DNA of 9,618 nt from an uncultured beta proteobacterium (GTDB lineage: Bacteria > Pseudomonadota > Gammaproteobacteria > Burkholderiales > Burkholderiaceae_C), in the NCBI GenBank assembly GCA_903859265.1, contig CAIOLZ010000074.1, positions 1 through 9,618 on the forward strand. Reading direction: 5' to 3'. The notes under the pieces were generated by a model. The model was not told the origin of the DNA and did not search any database. It saw nothing but the letters and a program-made list of their open reading frames with translations. The position numbers and the translations under genes were made by a program. Position 1 is the first letter of the stretch, and each line of letters opens with the position of its first letter. Shown here in pieces: positions 1 through 6,800 of this stretch.

Positions 1-1
1 A

Positions 2-514
2 GCGGCTGACCTTGAGCGCGCGATAGCGGCATTCTGGCAGGCCACTGAAATGGATCAGGCAAAACTGCAACTCGGCGCGTTTGACCGGGAGCACTTACTC
101 CTTCCCCTGGTTGACGCGGCGCTTGGCCAGCCCACGGGCAACCTGGCTGCCGCAGCCAGCCGTTCGCAGCAACTGACCCGCGTTTTGCGCGATGCCTTGC
201 ACCGCGTTTTGCGCAAGCTGCAGGCGGGACAAGTGTTGCTGGCAACCGTAGGATCCGTTGCGCCTTTCGTTGGTTTGCTGGGGACGGTTTGGGGCATTTA
301 TCACGCACTGCTCGGGATTGCAGGAGCGGGGCAGGCCAGTATTGAAAAAATTGCCGCGCCGGTCGGCGAGTCGCTGATCATGACGGCGGCGGGGCTTGCG
401 GTGGCTATTCCTGCGGTGCTGGGCTACAACATATTGGGACGATTGCTTGCGCGGCTGGAAGCGGATCTGGAAGGTTTCGCACGCGATTTGCGTGAGCTGA
501 TGGTGTCGCAATGA
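2..514 (+). CDS. exbB: ExbB/TolQ/MotA-family proton-channel subunit, C-terminal part (5' end outside window)
   Basis: This is an inner-membrane subunit of a proton-motive-force-driven ExbB-ExbD (TolQ-TolR-like) motor. The frame is open from base 2 without a convincing start, so the ATG at base 50 is internal and the N-terminus, including the first membrane helix, lies upstream of the window. The visible 170 residues hold a charged cytoplasmic stretch, then a hydrophobic helix at about bases 230-320 containing GLLGTVWGI. A second helix follows at about bases 365-440 with GESLIMTAAGLAVAIPAV. The small-residue-rich pair with the conserved Thr/Ala/Gly pattern is the hallmark of the MotA/TolQ/ExbB channel fold. 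A short charged cytoplasmic tail ends the protein. The stop overlaps the exbD start by 4 bases (ATGA), implying translational coupling. Family assignment is secure. Whether it powers TonB-type uptake, Tol-type envelope maintenance or another task cannot be decided, because no tonB, tolA, tolB or pal gene is visible. Confidence 0.9.
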   Translation, partial: AADLERAIAAFWQATEMDQAKLQLGAFDREHLLLPLVDAALGQPTGNLAAAASRSQQLTRVLRDALHRVLRKLQAGQVLLATVGSVAPFVGLLGTVWGIYHALLGIAGAGQASIEKIAAPVGESLIMTAAGLAVAIPAVLGYNILGRLLARLEADLEGFARDLRELMVSQ

Positions 515-978
515 GCCTGCAGCCTACGCCGGATGACGCGTCCGGGTTTGGCCGCCTGGAACGGCGAAACACGGGCGCGCCAATGAGCGATATCAACATG
601 ACGCCATTGATCGACGTGATGCTGGTGTTGCTGGTCATTTTCATCATTACTGCGCCGCTGCTGGTGAGTTCGGTCCGGGTGAATCTGCCCAAAGCCGAGG
701 CAACATCCGCGGCGTCGGCGGCCAAATTCCTGTTGGTATCGATCGCGGCGGACGGTACGCTGACCGTCAATGATGTGCCGCAAAATTCTGACGGTCTGGT
801 GCAGTCGCTGGAGCGTGCCGCCCGTGATGACCCGGATATGGAACTGCGTTTGCGCGCCGATACGGCCGTGCCTTATGGTCGGGTGGTGGAACTGATGGGG
901 CTGGCGCACAAGGCCGGCCTGAGCCATATCGGATTCGTTGCCGAGCGGCCGCAAGCTGCCCCGCAGGCAGCGCAGTGA
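511..978 (+). CDS. exbD: ExbD/TolR-family biopolymer transport protein
   Basis: This is the partner of the upstream ExbB-like channel: a small single-pass inner-membrane protein whose periplasmic domain passes proton-driven motion to an envelope partner. It is 155 residues, normal for the family. The cytoplasmic N-terminus (residues 1-25) leads into the signature MSDINMTPLIDVMLVLLVIF at about 26-45. The aspartate at residue 35 matches the proton-carrying Asp of ExbD/TolR, at the base of one helix (about 36-54). Residues 56-145 form the periplasmic domain, with an Ala/Gln-rich end. The ATG at 511 is preferred over the internal ATG at 583 because it overlaps the exbB stop as ATGA and keeps the usual FGRLERR-type N-terminus. 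Coupled translation with exbB would keep the subunits in step. ExbD and TolR are close relatives, so the symbol is by similarity only. Confidence 0.9.
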   Translation: MSLQPTPDDASGFGRLERRNTGAPMSDINMTPLIDVMLVLLVIFIITAPLLVSSVRVNLPKAEATSAASAAKFLLVSIAADGTLTVNDVPQNSDGLVQSLERAARDDPDMELRLRADTAVPYGRVVELMGLAHKAGLSHIGFVAERPQAAPQAAQ

Positions 979-986
979 TCAGCGCC

Positions 987-992
987 TAAAAT
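987..992 (+). promoter_or_regulatory. Candidate -10 box (TAAAAT) ahead of leuS
   Basis: TAAAAT matches the sigma-70 -10 consensus at five of six positions. It lies between the exbD stop and the leuS start, 47 bases before the chosen leuS ATG. The bases 16-18 upstream do not resemble TTGACA, so the case rests on the -10 alone. If real, it would give leuS-lptE-holA-proA its own transcription start, separate from exbBD. Confidence 0.3.
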
Positions 993-1039
993 CATCCAAG
1001 GCATTCCCTCTGATGGCCGACAGGTCGCACCCCGAATTC

Positions 1040-3778
1040 ATGCAAGACAAATACCAACCTCAAGACGTTGAAAAAGCGGCCCAGGCCCATTGGGCGCAGC
1101 CGTTGTGGGAAGGCCGTACGGCCTACCGCGTCGTCGAAAACGCCAAAGACCAGCACGGCAATTTGCGGCAGAAGTTTTATGCCTGCTCCATGCTGCCTTA
1201 CCCCAGCGGCAAGTTGCACATGGGCCATGTGCGCAACTACACCATCAATGACATGCTGTCGCGCTATTTGCGCATGAATGGCTACAACGTTCTGATGCCT
1301 ATGGGCTGGGATGCATTCGGGCTTCCTGCCGAAAATGCCGCGCTTAAAAACAAGGTGCCTCCCGCCAAGTGGACCTACGACAACATCGCGTACATGAAGA
1401 GCCAGATGCAGGCCATGGGACTGGCAATCGACTGGTCGCGCGAGGTCGCTACCTGCGACCCGACGTATTACAAATGGAACCAGTGGCTGTTTTTGAAAAT
1501 GCTGGAAAAAGGTATCGCCTACCGCAAGACGCAGGTGGTGAACTGGGACCCGGTGGATCAGACAGTGCTCGCCAATGAACAGGTGATTGACGGTAAGGGT
1601 TGGCGCACTGGGGCAACGGTAGAGAAGCGCGAAATTCCGGGTTATTACCTGAAGATCACGGACTACGCGCAAGAGTTGCTCGACCACGTGCAAATGGGCA
1701 ATGAAAAGGCCACGCTCAACGGCTGGCCGGAGCGCGTGCGTCTGATGCAGGAAAACTGGATTGGCAAAAGCGAGGGTGTGCGTTTTGCTTTTACCCATGA
1801 CATTGCCGGCGCCGACGGAACACTGATTGGCGATGGCCGCATGTTCGTGTTTACCACCCGTGCCGACACAATCATGGGTGTGACGTTTTGCGCGGTAGCC
1901 CCCGAACACCCACTGGCCCAGCACGCCGCAGCGAACAATCCTGCGCTGGCCGCATTCATTGACGAGTGCAAGGCTGGCGGCACCACAGAGGCGGAACTGG
2001 CGGTCAAGGAAAAACTGGGTATGCCCACCGGATTGCAAGTGACGCACCCGCTCACAGGGCGGCAGGTGGATGTCTGGGTTGGCAACTATGTGTTGATGGG
2101 CTACGGCGACGGCGCTGTCATGGGTGTACCGGCCCATGACGAACGTGATTTCGAGTTTGCCAAAAAATACGGCCTGGAAATTGCCGATGTGGTGCACATC
2201 GACGGCCTGACTTATGACCCTGATCAATGGCAGGACTGGTATGGCGACAAGCAGCGCGGCATCACGGTGAACTCAGATGTTTTCAGCGGCCTGGGGTTCA
2301 AGGACGCCGTCGATGCTGTCGCCACAGCCTTGGCGGCCAAGGGTCTGGGCGAGAAAAAGGTGACTTGGCGCCTGCGCGATTGGGGCGTGAGTCGCCAGCG
2401 CTATTGGGGCACACCGATTCCCATCATTCATTGCGACGAACATGGCGCAGTTCCGGTGCCTGAAAAAGACTTGCCGGTGGTACTCCCGCAGGATTGCGTG
2501 CCTGATGGGTCGGGCAACCCGCTGCTCAAGCATGAAGGCTTCCATGCCGGTGTGGTATGCCCGGTGTGTGGCAAACCGGCTCGTCGCGAGACGGACACCA
2601 TGGACACGTTTGTCGATAGCTCCTGGTATTTCATGCGCTATTGCGACCCCGCCAACACCCAGCAGATGGTGGCCGACGGCGCGAATTACTGGATGCCGAT
2701 GAACCAGTACATCGGCGGCATCGAACACGCCATCCTGCACTTGCTGTATGCGCGGTTCTGGACCAAAGTGATGCGCGACCTCGGGCTGGTCAAGGTCGAT
2801 GAGCCGTTTACCAAACTGCTGACCCAAGGCATGGTGCTCAACCACATTTACAGCCGCCGCACTTCCAAGGGTGGCAAGGATTATTTCTGGCCACAGGATG
2901 TGGAACATGTGACAGATGCCAGCGGAAAAGTCACCGGGGCCCGATTGATCAAGCCGGCGGAAAGTGGAGATGGCATGTTGCCGACCGGAACGGCCATCGA
3001 TTACGAGGGCGTGGGCACCATGTCCAAGTCTAAAAACAACGGTGTCGATCCGCAGGACCTGATCGAAAAATTCGGCGCCGACACCGCGCGGATCTACACC
3101 ATGTTTACCGCGCCGCCCGAGGCCACGCTGGAGTGGAACGACGCGGCGGTGGAAGGAAGCTACCGCTTTTTGCGCCGGGTCTGGAACTTCGGATTCAAGC
3201 TTTCCGGCGCCGATGGGTCCGGTGCGCTCGCCAGCGCAGTGCGCGCCGACACCTTGCGCAATGTGCAGTTCGGGAAAGAGGCCAAAGCCTTGCGGCTGGA
3301 AATGCACACTGTGCTCAAGCAGGTCGATTACGACTACCAGCGCATGCAATACAACACGGTGGTTTCCGGCGCGATGAAGATGATCAATGCGCTGGAGGAC
3401 TTCAAGGCTGTGCAGTGCGCCGGGGCACAGGTGGCGCTGATGGAAGGTTTCGGTATTTTGCTGCGCTGTCTGTATCCGGCTACGCCGCATCTGGCGCACG
3501 CTCTTTGGACCGAGCTGGGTTACTCCGAGGTTCTGGGGGATTTGCTGGATGCGCCCTGGCCCGCAGTGGACGCAAGCGCGCTGGTTCAGGACGAGATCGA
3601 ACTGGTGCTTCAAATTAATGGCAAATTGCGAGGCGCCGTCGTTGTACCTGCAGGCGCCGACAGGGCGGAGATCGAGGCTGCCGCGCTGGCCAGCGAGGTG
3701 TTCAAAAACTTTGCCGCCGGTGCACCGGCCAGGAAGGTCATCGTGGTACCGGGGCGTTTGGTCAATGTCGTTATTTGA
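1040..3778 (+). CDS. leuS: Leucyl-tRNA synthetase (class Ia)
   Basis: The enzyme charges tRNA-Leu with leucine in the cytoplasm and edits mischarged tRNA. From this start it has 912 residues, longer than the roughly 860 of E. coli LeuS, partly through a longer loop before the second signature. The HIGH-type motif is HMGH at residues 60-63. The CP1 editing domain shows the threonine-rich TTRADTIMG (272-280) and GVPAHDERD (362-370), so editing looks intact. A zinc-type region has one CPVCG, and the leucine-specific region begins near QGMVLNHIY. The second signature reads TMSKS (660-664) rather than KMSKS. The C-terminal domain ends in KVIVVPGRLVNVVI, as usual. The ATG at 1040 is chosen because MQDKYQPQDVE lines up with the E. 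coli N-terminus MQEQYRPEEIE. In-frame ATG 1013 and TTG 938 would add unconserved residues, although 1013 has an AAGG about 11 bases upstream. The 3' end overlaps lptE by 14 bases. Confidence 0.97.
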   Translation: MQDKYQPQDVEKAAQAHWAQPLWEGRTAYRVVENAKDQHGNLRQKFYACSMLPYPSGKLHMGHVRNYTINDMLSRYLRMNGYNVLMPMGWDAFGLPAENAALKNKVPPAKWTYDNIAYMKSQMQAMGLAIDWSREVATCDPTYYKWNQWLFLKMLEKGIAYRKTQVVNWDPVDQTVLANEQVIDGKGWRTGATVEKREIPGYYLKITDYAQELLDHVQMGNEKATLNGWPERVRLMQENWIGKSEGVRFAFTHDIAGADGTLIGDGRMFVFTTRADTIMGVTFCAVAPEHPLAQHAAANNPALAAFIDECKAGGTTEAELAVKEKLGMPTGLQVTHPLTGRQVDVWVGNYVLMGYGDGAVMGVPAHDERDFEFAKKYGLEIADVVHIDGLTYDPDQWQDWYGDKQRGITVNSDVFSGLGFKDAVDAVATALAAKGLGEKKVTWRLRDWGVSRQRYWGTPIPIIHCDEHGAVPVPEKDLPVVLPQDCVPDGSGNPLLKHEGFHAGVVCPVCGKPARRETDTMDTFVDSSWYFMRYCDPANTQQMVADGANYWMPMNQYIGGIEHAILHLLYARFWTKVMRDLGLVKVDEPFTKLLTQGMVLNHIYSRRTSKGGKDYFWPQDVEHVTDASGKVTGARLIKPAESGDGMLPTGTAIDYEGVGTMSKSKNNGVDPQDLIEKFGADTARIYTMFTAPPEATLEWNDAAVEGSYRFLRRVWNFGFKLSGADGSGALASAVRADTLRNVQFGKEAKALRLEMHTVLKQVDYDYQRMQYNTVVSGAMKMINALEDFKAVQCAGAQVALMEGFGILLRCLYPATPHLAHALWTELGYSEVLGDLLDAPWPAVDASALVQDEIELVLQINGKLRGAVVVPAGADRAEIEAAALASEVFKNFAAGAPARKVIVVPGRLVNVVI

Positions 3779-4292
3779 GCGCCGGCACTTTTTGAAGCGC
3801 GGCCTGGTGTTTCTGGCCGCCACTCCGCTTCTCAATGCCTGCGGATTCAAGTTGCGCACGGCGCAGCCCATGCCCTTTAAAACCATCGCAATAACGCCCG
3901 AGCATGGGGGCGGCGTGGCTGCTGAACTGTCGCGTTATTTCAGTGACATCTTGTTGCCGGTGGCCCCTGGTGCGGATGGCGTATTGCCGGAAGTCATTCT
4001 GGATATCACGCAGGAGTTGCGCGACAAAATCGTGATGGGTTTGAACACTTCCGGCCAGGTGCGGGAATACCAACTGCGATTGCGCGTGTTTTTCAAACTG
4101 CGAACGCCATTGGGTCGGGAGTTGATTGCGCAAACCGAACTGGAGCAGAGCCGCGAAATCAGTTTCAACGAATCGGTGGTGCTGGCCAAAGAGAGCGAAG
4201 AGGCCTTGCTATACCGTGATATGCAGACCGATATTGCGCAGCAATTGCTGCGCCGACTGGCTGCCGCCAAGCTCAACGCCGTAGCGCCTTAA
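3765..4292 (+). CDS. lptE: LPS-assembly lipoprotein LptE
   Basis: LptE is the outer-membrane lipoprotein that plugs the LptD barrel and helps insert lipopolysaccharide into the outer leaflet. The 175-residue length is typical. The N-terminus MSLFERRHFLKRGLVF is followed by a hydrophobic stretch and the lipobox LNAC, so the lipidated residue would be Cys26, followed by GFKLR as is common in LptE. The region REYQLRLRVFFKLR and the later SREISFNESVVLAKESEEAL, plus LLYRDMQTDIAQQLLRRL near the end, match betaproteobacterial LptE. Oddly, ERRHFLK resembles the twin-arginine consensus S/T-R-R-x-F-L-K, raising Tat export as a possibility. The ATG at 3765 lies inside the end of leuS (14-base overlap) with GGGG 10 bases upstream. 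Earlier in-frame codons overlap leuS and lack a signal peptide. Position between leuS and holA matches the E. coli order. Confidence 0.93.
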   Translation: MSLFERRHFLKRGLVFLAATPLLNACGFKLRTAQPMPFKTIAITPEHGGGVAAELSRYFSDILLPVAPGADGVLPEVILDITQELRDKIVMGLNTSGQVREYQLRLRVFFKLRTPLGRELIAQTELEQSREISFNESVVLAKESEEALLYRDMQTDIAQQLLRRLAAAKLNAVAP

Positions 4293-4318
4293 GCCGTGGC
4301 AGTCCGCTGATTTCTCCC

Positions 4319-5452
4319 ATGCAAATTGCACCCGCCCAGCTTGCCAATCACCTCCAGCGCGGGTTCAAGAGCCTGTACACGCTGCATGGAGACGAACCCT
4401 TGTTGCAGCAGGAGGCGCTGGACGCGTTGCGCGCGCATGCCCGCAGTCAGGGTTTTTCCGAGCGTACCTCCCACACTGTGGCGGGCGCGCACTTTGACTG
4501 GAGTGAAGTGCTGGCTGCCGGGGGCTCTCTGAGCCTGTTTGCTGACCGGCAGATGGTTGAAATTCGCATTCCCAGCGGCAAACCCGGCAAAGACGGAAGC
4601 GCCGCCTTGCAGCAGCTGGCCGAGGCCTCTCAGGCCAACGACAGTTTGTTGACGGTTGTCATGCTGCCGCGCATGGACAAGGTATCGAGGTCGAGCGCCT
4701 GGTTTGCGGCGCTGGAGAGCTTCGGTGTCACGCTGGAGGTGCAACCGGTGGAACGCGGCGCCTTGCCGCAATGGATCGCGCAGCGTTTGGGTGCACAGGG
4801 CCAGCGGGTCGAAGCCGGCGAGCCCGGACAGCGTACCTTGCAGTTTTTTGCTGACCGCGTCGAGGGCAATCTGCTCGCTGCGCATCAGGAAATTCAAAAA
4901 CTGGCCTTGCTTTATCCACCCCCGCTGCACGACGGTGTGCTGAGCTTCGAGCAGGTTGAGAGTGCCGTACTCAATGTAGCGCGCTATGACGTTTTCAAAC
5001 TCTCGGAGGCGGTGCTTGGCGGCAATGCCGAGCGCGTGCAGCGCATGCTCGATGGTTTGCAGGCGGAAGGGGAAGCGGAGGTGCTGGTGCATTACACGCT
5101 GGCGGAAGACGTTCGCTCCCTCAAGCGCGTCAAGGATGCCGTTGCCCAGGGCCGTCCACTGCCGATGGCCCTGCGCGAAAACCGTATCTGGGGCACCAAA
5201 GAGCGTTTGTTCGAGCGCGTTTTACCCCGGCTTTCTGCAGCCGCACTGGCCGAACTATTGCAGTCCGCGCACATCGTGGACGGCATCGTCAAGGGTCTCA
5301 AGCAGCCCGACTGGCCCGGCTCTGGCTGGCAATCACTGCACCGCTTTGCGTTGCAACTGTGCGCCCTGTGTGCCGCATCGGTGCACCTGCCTGCTTCCCG
5401 TGCGGACGCAAATCGCGGAAAATCGCCCTATGAACGCTACCAACACAACTGA
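4319..5452 (+). CDS. holA: DNA polymerase III delta subunit (clamp loader)
   Basis: Delta is the clamp-loader subunit that opens the beta sliding clamp during chromosome replication. The protein has 377 residues, somewhat longer than the E. coli subunit (343). Family landmarks are LYTLHGDEPLLQQEA (19-33), the VEGNLLAAHQEIQKLALLYP block (181-200), RYDVFKLSEAVLGG (222-235) and EGEAEVLVHYTLAEDVRSL (250-268). RENRIWGTKERLFERVLPRL (286-305) and the C-terminal DGIVKGLKQPDWPGSGWQSL (321-340) follow. No Walker A motif is seen, as expected for delta, which does not hydrolyse ATP. The ATG at 4319 starts 26 bases after lptE. No clear Shine-Dalgarno is visible, so translation may depend on upstream ribosomes. 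The last eight codons overlap the start of proA, and the final 25 or so residues look like a poorly conserved tail. Confidence 0.93.
   Translation: MQIAPAQLANHLQRGFKSLYTLHGDEPLLQQEALDALRAHARSQGFSERTSHTVAGAHFDWSEVLAAGGSLSLFADRQMVEIRIPSGKPGKDGSAALQQLAEASQANDSLLTVVMLPRMDKVSRSSAWFAALESFGVTLEVQPVERGALPQWIAQRLGAQGQRVEAGEPGQRTLQFFADRVEGNLLAAHQEIQKLALLYPPPLHDGVLSFEQVESAVLNVARYDVFKLSEAVLGGNAERVQRMLDGLQAEGEAEVLVHYTLAEDVRSLKRVKDAVAQGRPLPMALRENRIWGTKERLFERVLPRLSAAALAELLQSAHIVDGIVKGLKQPDWPGSGWQSLHRFALQLCALCAASVHLPASRADANRGKSPYERYQHN
5417..5420 (+). promoter_or_regulatory. Ribosome binding site for proA, inside holA
   Basis: GGAA lies 9 bases before the ATG at 5430, within the coding end of holA. It supports choosing 5430 as the proA start rather than the much earlier in-frame codon at 4986, which would place over 140 unrelated residues ahead of the enzyme. 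Confidence 0.5.
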
Positions 5453-6710
5453 ATACGCCCTGGGTTTGGGTGCCCAAGCCAAGGCAGCGTCTGCCTTGAT
5501 GGCGCGTGCTCCCGCCGCCGTCAAAAATGCCGCGCTGCGCCGCCTCTCCGGCCTGTTGCGCGAGAACGCTGCAGAACTGCAAATCGACAACGCCAAAGAC
5601 CTCGCACGGGCGGTGGCCAACGGATTGGCTGATCCCATGGTGGACCGGTTGAAGCTTTCGCCCAAAGTGATCGAAACCTGTGCCCAGGGTTGTGAGCAAC
5701 TGGCCGCTATGGCGGATGTGATTGGCGAGATCATTGGCATGAAGCAGCAGCCCAGCGGTATTCGCGTTGGTCAGATGCGGGTGCCCATTGGTGTCTTTGG
5801 GATGATTTTTGAGAGCCGCCCGAATGTGACGATCGAAGCGGCGAGCCTGTCGATCAAAAGCGGCAATGCCTGCATTTTGCGCGGCGGGTCGGAGGCGATT
5901 GATTCCAATAAGGCGCTCGCCAAACTGGTGCGCCGGGCCCTTGCCGATAGCGGTCTGCCCGAGGATGCGGTGCAACTGGTGCAAACAACGGACCGCGAAG
6001 TGGTGGGCCAGTTGATCGCCATGCCGCAATTCGTGGACGTCATTATTCCGCGGGGCGGCAAAGGCTTGATTGAACGCATCAGCCGCGAGGCCAAAGTGCC
6101 GGTGATCAAACATCTGGACGGCAACTGCCACGTCTATGTGGACTCGCCCTGCGACATTGCCATGGCTGTCAGGCTCGCAGACAACGCCAAGACCAACAAA
6201 TACAGCCCCTGTAATGCGGCAGAGGGCCTGTTGGTGGCCCGCGCAGTGGCAACGCAGTTTCTGCCCCTCATCGGGCAGGTCTATGCTGCAAAGGGTGTGG
6301 AAATGCGCGTCTGCGGCGAAGGCCGAGCAATTTTGCAGTCGGTGCCCGGCGCACACCTGACGGACGCCACCGAGCAGGACTGGTACGAGGAATATCTCGC
6401 ACCCGTGATCAGCATCAAGGTGGTGGCTGGGCTGGACGAAGCCATTGACCACATCAACCGGTACAGCAGCCATCACACCGATGCCATCGTCACGCGCGAC
6501 CATGTGCATGCGCAGCGCTTTTTGCGCGAAGTGGACTCTGCCAGTGTCATGGTTAACGCCAGCACGCGTTTCGCGGACGGATTTGAGTATGGCCTGGGGG
6601 CAGAAATTGGCATCAGTACCGACAAGTTTCACGCCCGGGGGCCGGTCGGCATCGAAGGCCTGACGTCGCTCAAATATGTGGTGTTGGGTGAGGGCGAAAT
6701 TCGCACTTGA
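5430..6710 (+). CDS. proA: Gamma-glutamyl phosphate reductase (glutamate-5-semialdehyde dehydrogenase)
   Basis: This is the second enzyme of proline synthesis from glutamate. It reduces gamma-glutamyl phosphate to glutamate-5-semialdehyde with NADPH in the cytoplasm. The 426 residues fit the family (E. coli 417). Visible motifs are VPIGVFGMIFESRPNVTIEA (118-137) and ILRGGSEA (149-156) of the cofactor domain. The catalytic segment NKYSPCNAAEG has the nucleophile at Cys261, and the C-terminal block EYGLGAEIGISTDKFHARGP is followed by VGIEGLTSLKYVV. The start at 5430 gives a standard N-terminus, has GGAA 9 bases upstream, and overlaps the holA stop by 23 bases. The partner kinase gene proB is not in the window. 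Putting proA after holA, where E. coli has nadD, is a lineage-specific arrangement. No clear terminator follows the stop. Confidence 0.97.
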   Translation: MNATNTTEYALGLGAQAKAASALMARAPAAVKNAALRRLSGLLRENAAELQIDNAKDLARAVANGLADPMVDRLKLSPKVIETCAQGCEQLAAMADVIGEIIGMKQQPSGIRVGQMRVPIGVFGMIFESRPNVTIEAASLSIKSGNACILRGGSEAIDSNKALAKLVRRALADSGLPEDAVQLVQTTDREVVGQLIAMPQFVDVIIPRGGKGLIERISREAKVPVIKHLDGNCHVYVDSPCDIAMAVRLADNAKTNKYSPCNAAEGLLVARAVATQFLPLIGQVYAAKGVEMRVCGEGRAILQSVPGAHLTDATEQDWYEEYLAPVISIKVVAGLDEAIDHINRYSSHHTDAIVTRDHVHAQRFLREVDSASVMVNASTRFADGFEYGLGAEIGISTDKFHARGPVGIEGLTSLKYVVLGEGEIRT

Positions 6711-6736
6711 TTTAATCCCACAGTGCTCCAATTAAA
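6707..6736 (+). promoter_or_regulatory. Weak candidate promoter between proA and gshA
   Basis: TTGATT (6707-6712), overlapping the proA stop, resembles a -35 box. AATTAA/ATTAAA (6730-6736), after a 17-18 base spacer, is a poor -10 with three of six matches. The A+T-richer 90-base gap and the coherent new gene after it make a promoter plausible here, but no single site stands out. Confidence 0.2.
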
Positions 6737-6757
6737 GGGGCCTGCCTGGAATAAAGC

Positions 6758-6780
6758 AGCGCGATTGCGAAAGCGCGATT
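6758..6780 (+). repeat. Short direct repeat AGCGCGATT x2 upstream of gshA
   Basis: AGCGCGATT occurs at 6758-6766 and again at 6772-6780, a 14-base period, separated by GCGAA. It sits 21 bases before the gshA ATG. The same bases can form a weak imperfect hairpin (CGCG...CGCG). It could be a protein-binding site in the gshA leader or a chance duplication. Confidence 0.5.
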
Positions 6781-6800
6781 CTTCTGAAAGCACAATAAAT

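Noticed and set aside
938..1039. Upstream TTG (938) or ATG (1013) start for leuS
   Set aside because: The residues before MQDKYQPQDVE have no match in LeuS. The N-terminus from 1040 aligns with E. coli LeuS.
992..2227. 411-codon open frame on the minus strand
   Set aside because: It is antisense to the N-terminal half of leuS, compositionally a shadow, with no family resemblance.
2273..3886. 537-codon open frame on the minus strand
   Set aside because: It lies opposite leuS and the start of lptE. The translation is His/Arg/Gln-rich with no recognisable domain, which is the usual antisense shadow of G+C-rich coding DNA. leuS motifs on the plus strand are unambiguous.
4986..5429. Long N-terminal extension of proA
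   Set aside because: The frame is open through holA in another phase, but the residues are unlike any ProA N-terminus, and a proper start with a ribosome site exists at 5430.
5298..6731. 477-codon open frame on the minus strand
   Set aside because: It is antisense to the whole of proA. The composition is His-rich without domains, and proA motifs are complete on the plus strand.
6711..6760. Rho-independent terminator after proA
   Set aside because: Only very short imperfect stems are present and no T run follows, so readthrough into gshA cannot be excluded.
6723..6800. GTG start at 6723 for gshA
   Set aside because: It would add 26 residues ahead of the conserved MVPHLVTALTGP N-terminus. 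The stretch looks like intergenic sequence with a direct repeat.
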